Shown: positions 61,086 through 64,000 of the stretch, piece after piece
Layout: the number at the start of each line of letters is the position of its first letter
How positions within the stretch are numbered: the stretch's first letter is position 1
Assembly (NCBI RefSeq): GCF_014698795.1
Contig: NZ_JACJTR010000014.1
Location: 1-64,000 of the forward strand
Reading direction: 5' to 3'
Origin: Nostoc sp. FACHB-892
GTDB lineage: Bacteria; Cyanobacteriota; Cyanobacteriia; Cyanobacteriales; Nostocaceae
DNA: 64,000 nt
Program-made: the position numbers and the translations under genes
The notes under the pieces: model-generated
The model's input: only the letters and a program-made list of their open reading frames with translations
Database searches by the model: none
What the model was told of the DNA's origin: nothing

Positions 61086-64000
61086 CTATTTAACAGAGGG
61101 AAGCTTTAGTTCGATGCCAACTTTGTTACCTATATCTATAACATTGTTTGCAAAATCTGTCATACCTGCGATCGGGTCAGCGACTACAGTAGCAGCAGTT
61201 AGTAAAGCTACTAAACGCTTTTTGAGTTTGGGTAAGTTACGTTCTTTTTCTGGCTTTTGAATTTCTACTTCTACATCATCAATATCAATGGTGATGTCGT
61301 CGCGGATATCTGGTGGGAATTGGGCGGCAGTTTGGCGCAGGTTGCCGATCAGTTGCAGAATTTCGCTGATGTTTGCGCCGCTTGTTTGGTTGAAGTTAGA
61401 GGCTTGCTGACTGGCGTTGTCTTTGACTTCGTTGGCAAAGTTGGCGATGTTTGCGCCTTGAAGGTTGTTTGTGTTTTCTGTCATGGGTTTATATTCTCCT
61501 TGGTGGTTGTTATTGTAAATCTTGATTGTAAGGCGATCGCTTTCTGGATCTACTTTTTGTATTTTCTGACGTGATTCTAGTGATTCGTAGCCATCTAAAA
61601 GTTGACGCAGATCGAGTTTTAATTTTAGTTTGCCAATGGTGATTGTGCTTTCGCCCATTGATTCGAGTCCGAGGAGTTCTTGGTAGTCGAGGGGCGGGTG
61701 GTTGCGATGATTGGGGACGGGAACCCATTCGGTGATTTCGAGATTGGGGAGACTTTTGTAGATTTTTTGGAAGACATCGCGCAGGATGCCGAGAAATAAG
61801 CGGCGGGTTTCTTGGCGGCCACTAATGGTGATGAAGATTTTTTTGTCTTCAGGATCGGCTTTGATCCGAGCGATGTTGTAGATTTCGTTGTTTTCTTGAT
61901 ATTGCAGCATTACGCCACTGCGCCAATAGATTTGGTTATGAATTTTTTCGTGGGTGATGACGATGAAGCGGGAGATGATGCTTTCGGGGAGAACTTTGTA
62001 ATGGTATTGAAATTCAAGGGTTTCGCCGTCGAGTTCTGTTTCGTCTGGTTGGTCTTTAGGCAGAAGCCCCGCAATTAGGAATTGTGGTGGGTAACATTCT
62101 AGTGCAAAGCCAAGCTCGAATTCCTTCATTAGTTCGATCAGATAACCATGACGCTCGGTAGGGTAGCGCTCTGGATTGAGGATGCGGGTAAGATCGGCGG
62201 GGGTGAAAATGCCTTTGGTTTTAGTTTTGAGGGTTTCATCGCTCAGGAGCGCATAAATGCCTTCTGTCACCCAGTTGGGTTTGAGGACGTTGGTATTTTT
62301 GAGGATGGGATGATCGCGGAAGTTGAGAACTAAGCCAAGCCGATGGAGGAGATCGATGAGTTGATCTTGGTTTTGTTCTTCAGGAATCTTGTTTTCGTGG
62401 CAGATGCCGATGTAGCGGTTGTAGCTGATGAAGTCTTGGGGCATGGATTCGAGTTGTTGTTTAACTTCAAACCATGTCAGGGGTAGAAGATCGTAGACTT
62501 CTTTGAGGTTGCCGACTTGCTGGAAAATGGCGGTGCGAAGTTCATCAATGCCGATATTGTCTTGGCAGGAGGTTTCGATAATCGCTTGGATGTTAGAATA
62601 TTTTTCGCGTAATGCCTTGCGGTTGATGTCGAGAGGTTGTTCGTCTTTTTTGTTGCCAACGATAATCACGGGGGACTCTCCGCCGAAGCTTTCGATTAGT
62701 TTCAGCCAATATTCGATGCGGTTTTCTTCTTCGCTGGTGCGACAATTACAGACTAAGAGATAGAGGCTGCGCTTAGTCAGAAAAAACTGATGAGTGGCAT
62801 GATAAATTTCCTGTCCGCCAAAGTCCCAAACATTGAGGCGGATGTCTTTACTATTGACCTGCACGTTCCAAGTTTCCACATTGAGTCCGTCGGTTTGGGG
62901 TTGGTTTTTATCATATTTATTGTGGATTAATCGTTCAATGAGGGATGTTTTGCCAACGCTGCCTTGTCCGATAAGCAAGAGTTTGGCTTCGTTGAGTGGA
63001 CGCACTTCACCGCTACGGAGTAATCGCAAGTAATTGAAAATATCTTCAACTGAACCAACATCATTAGAAGATCCTAAAATCTCTGGTGAAATAGGAAGCG
63101 GATTTCCCCGTAAATCTAGTTTTTCCAATTTCGGCAAACTTTCGATCGCGTCTGGAATCTGGGTTATTTGGTTGTCATTGAGGTCAAGCCTAGTCAGATT
63201 GGTTAAATTAGCGATCACCTCTGGAATCTCGGTTATTTGGTTGTCAAAGAGGATAAGCTGCGTCAGATTGGTTAAATTAGCGATCGCCTCTGGAATCTCG
63301 GTTATTTGGTTGCCAAAGAGGATAAGCTGCGTCAGATTGGTTAAATTAGCGATCGCCTCTGGAATCTCGGTTATTTGGTTGCCACTGAGGTCAAGCTGCG
63401 TCAGATTGGTTAATTTAGCGATCGCCTCTGGTATCTGGGTTATTTGGTTGTCATTGAGGTCAAGCCTAGTCAGATTGGTTAAATTAGCAATCACCTCTGG
63501 AATCTGGGTTATTTTGTTGATACTGAGGTGAAGCCTAGTCAGATTGGTTAAATTAGCGATCACCTCTGGTATCTGGGTTATTTGGTTGTCATTGAGGTCA
63601 AGCCTAGTCAGATTGGTTAAATTAGCAATCACCTCTGGAATCTGGGTTATTTTGTTGATACTGAGGTGAAGCCTAGTCAGATTGGTTAAATTAGCGATCA
63701 CCTCTGGAATCTCGGTTATTTGGTTGCCAAAGAGGATAAGCTGCGTCAGATTGGTTAAATTAGCGATCGCCTCTGGAATCTCGGTTATTTGGTTGCCAAA
63801 GAGGATAAGCTGCGTCAGATTGGTTAAATTAGCAATCGCCTCTGGTATCTGGGTTATTTTGTTGAAACTGAGATCAAGCCTAGTCAGATTGGTTAAATTA
63901 GCGATCGCCTCTGGTATCTGGGTTATTTTGTTGGAACTGAGATCAAGCCTAGTCAGATTGGTTAAATTAGTGATCGCCTCTGGTATCTGGGTTATTTTGT
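61086..64000 (-). CDS. LRR-Roc-COR (ROCO) GTPase, 5' part outside window
   Basis: The frame is open to the window edge, so the start is missing; at least 971 residues are seen. At least 13 leucine-rich repeats of 23 residues (LTNLTRLDLNDNQITQIPEV) cover about 63100-64000. The Roc domain has LLLIGQGSVGKTSLIERLIH (P-loop), VWDFGGQEIYHATHQFFL (G3) and VGNKKDEQ (G4). A COR region follows (PLTWFEVKQQLESMPQDFIS, LVLNFRDHPILKNTNVLKPN). The last 130 residues begin MTENTNNLQGANIANFANEV and end with a hydrophobic helix (LTAATVVADPIAGMTDFANN). Bacterial ROCO proteins are GTP-regulated dimers; the role here is unknown, and conflict or NLR-like signalling is a possibility. Confidence 0.9.
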   Translation of the reverse strand, partial: KITQIPEAITNLTNLTRLDLSSNKITQIPEAIANLTNLTRLDLSFNKITQIPEAIANLTNLTQLILFGNQITEIPEAIANLTNLTQLILFGNQITEIPEVIANLTNLTRLHLSINKITQIPEVIANLTNLTRLDLNDNQITQIPEVIANLTNLTRLHLSINKITQIPEVIANLTNLTRLDLNDNQITQIPEAIAKLTNLTQLDLSGNQITEIPEAIANLTNLTQLILFGNQITEIPEAIANLTNLTQLILFDNQITEIPEVIANLTNLTRLDLNDNQITQIPDAIESLPKLEKLDLRGNPLPISPEILGSSNDVGSVEDIFNYLRLLRSGEVRPLNEAKLLLIGQGSVGKTSLIERLIHNKYDKNQPQTDGLNVETWNVQVNSKDIRLNVWDFGGQEIYHATHQFFLTKRSLYLLVCNCRTSEEENRIEYWLKLIESFGGESPVIIVGNKKDEQPLDINRKALREKYSNIQAIIETSCQDNIGIDELRTAIFQQVGNLKEVYDLLPLTWFEVKQQLESMPQDFISYNRYIGICHENKIPEEQNQDQLIDLLHRLGLVLNFRDHPILKNTNVLKPNWVTEGIYALLSDETLKTKTKGIFTPADLTRILNPERYPTERHGYLIELMKEFELGFALECYPPQFLIAGLLPKDQPDETELDGETLEFQYHYKVLPESIISRFIVITHEKIHNQIYWRSGVMLQYQENNEIYNIARIKADPEDKKIFITISGRQETRRLFLGILRDVFQKIYKSLPNLEITEWVPVPNHRNHPPLDYQELLGLESMGESTITIGKLKLKLDLRQLLDGYESLESRQKIQKVDPESDRLTIKIYNNNHQGEYKPMTENTNNLQGANIANFANEVKDNASQQASNFNQTSGANISEILQLIGNLRQTAAQFPPDIRDDITIDIDDVEVEIQKPEKERNLPKLKKRLVALLTAATVVADPIAGMTDFANNVIDIGNKVGIELKLPSVK
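63426..63701. repeat. tandem 138-bp duplication in LRR region
   Basis: Two consecutive 138-bp units (63426-63563 and 63564-63701), each two LRRs long, are identical as far as I can compare by eye. Single 69-bp units on either side are also nearly identical. This indicates recent expansion by slippage or recombination. Confidence 0.75.

Noticed and set aside
63034..63531. 165-codon plus-strand frame opposite the LRR array
   Set aside because: It is the antisense of the 69-bp LRR units. The LRR-Roc-COR frame on the minus strand is clearly the real one.
63100..64000. Regular direct repeats resembling a CRISPR array
   Set aside because: The 69-bp period has no unique spacers and is fully explained by leucine-rich repeat codons.

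Overview
The window comes from a filamentous, heterocyst-type cyanobacterium (Nostoc or a close relative). The evidence is the very frequent GCGATCGC octamer (HIP1), the Nostoc-type short palindromic dispersed repeats, heptanucleotide-like tandem repeats, and many cyanobacterial protein families (DUF1400 hydrolase, DUF3611, DUF1206, sucrose synthase with a stand-alone sucrose-phosphate synthase). I saw no rRNA, tRNA, CRISPR array or replication origin. Whether this is chromosome or a large plasmid cannot be decided from the sequence.

Layout. (1) 1-10.7 kb is a gene graveyard: a cut IS630-type transposase, remnants of an SDR oxidoreductase and of a second hydrolase, an IS66 fragment against an inactivated IS5-type element, an IS4-like fragment and the first 31 codons of an alcohol dehydrogenase. 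Among them lie an intact hydrolase, a GNAT acetyltransferase and two large RTX-type secreted proteins, one a calcium-binding repeat protein and one a lamin-tail/endonuclease fusion. (2) 10.8-15.3 kb holds a cation/proton antiporter, an internally deleted hydrolase, a DUF1400 hydrolase and a zincin-like membrane protein. (3) 15.3-30.3 kb, nearly all on the minus strand, holds a GH13 / flavin oxidoreductase / ZIP-like operon, HAD phosphatase, DUF1206, Nramp-like transporter, peptidoglycan-binding protein, PRC-barrel protein, GH31 and M48 pair, two paralogous repeat proteins, a secreted protein and DUF3611. (4) 30.7-37.5 kb is a signalling block: a stand-alone receiver divergent from a hybrid histidine kinase, two envelope proteins and a five-domain response regulator. 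(5) 37.5-48.7 kb is an envelope and osmotic-stress block: two AI-2E-type permeases, a serine hydrolase, an HtrA-type protease, DUF2238, DUF2254, MscS, a voltage-sensor channel with a non-canonical filter, and DUF389. (6) 49.3-54.4 kb is an SLH protein followed by pstC-pstA-pstB-pstS, then a PRC-barrel/DUF2382 protein. (7) 55.6-60.7 kb is a sucrose cluster: small RHH-like protein, spsA, susA and an SPP-like protein lacking the canonical catalytic Asp. (8) The right edge is a long LRR-Roc-COR (ROCO) GTPase running off the window.

The gene content (trehalose-synthase-like GH13, glucosidase, sucrose metabolism, mechanosensitive channel, PRC-barrel/DUF2382 proteins, two-component regulators, phosphate uptake) fits a stress and osmotic adaptation region; this is inference from content.

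The observation I consider most likely to be new is an oriented 11-bp-period direct repeat, GTGGAAAA-N3-GTGGAGAA. It occurs upstream of at least six genes (receiver protein, DUF3611, two secreted proteins, DUF389, SLH-pst), always in the same orientation relative to the gene. Its geometry suits an OmpR/PhoB-type regulator.
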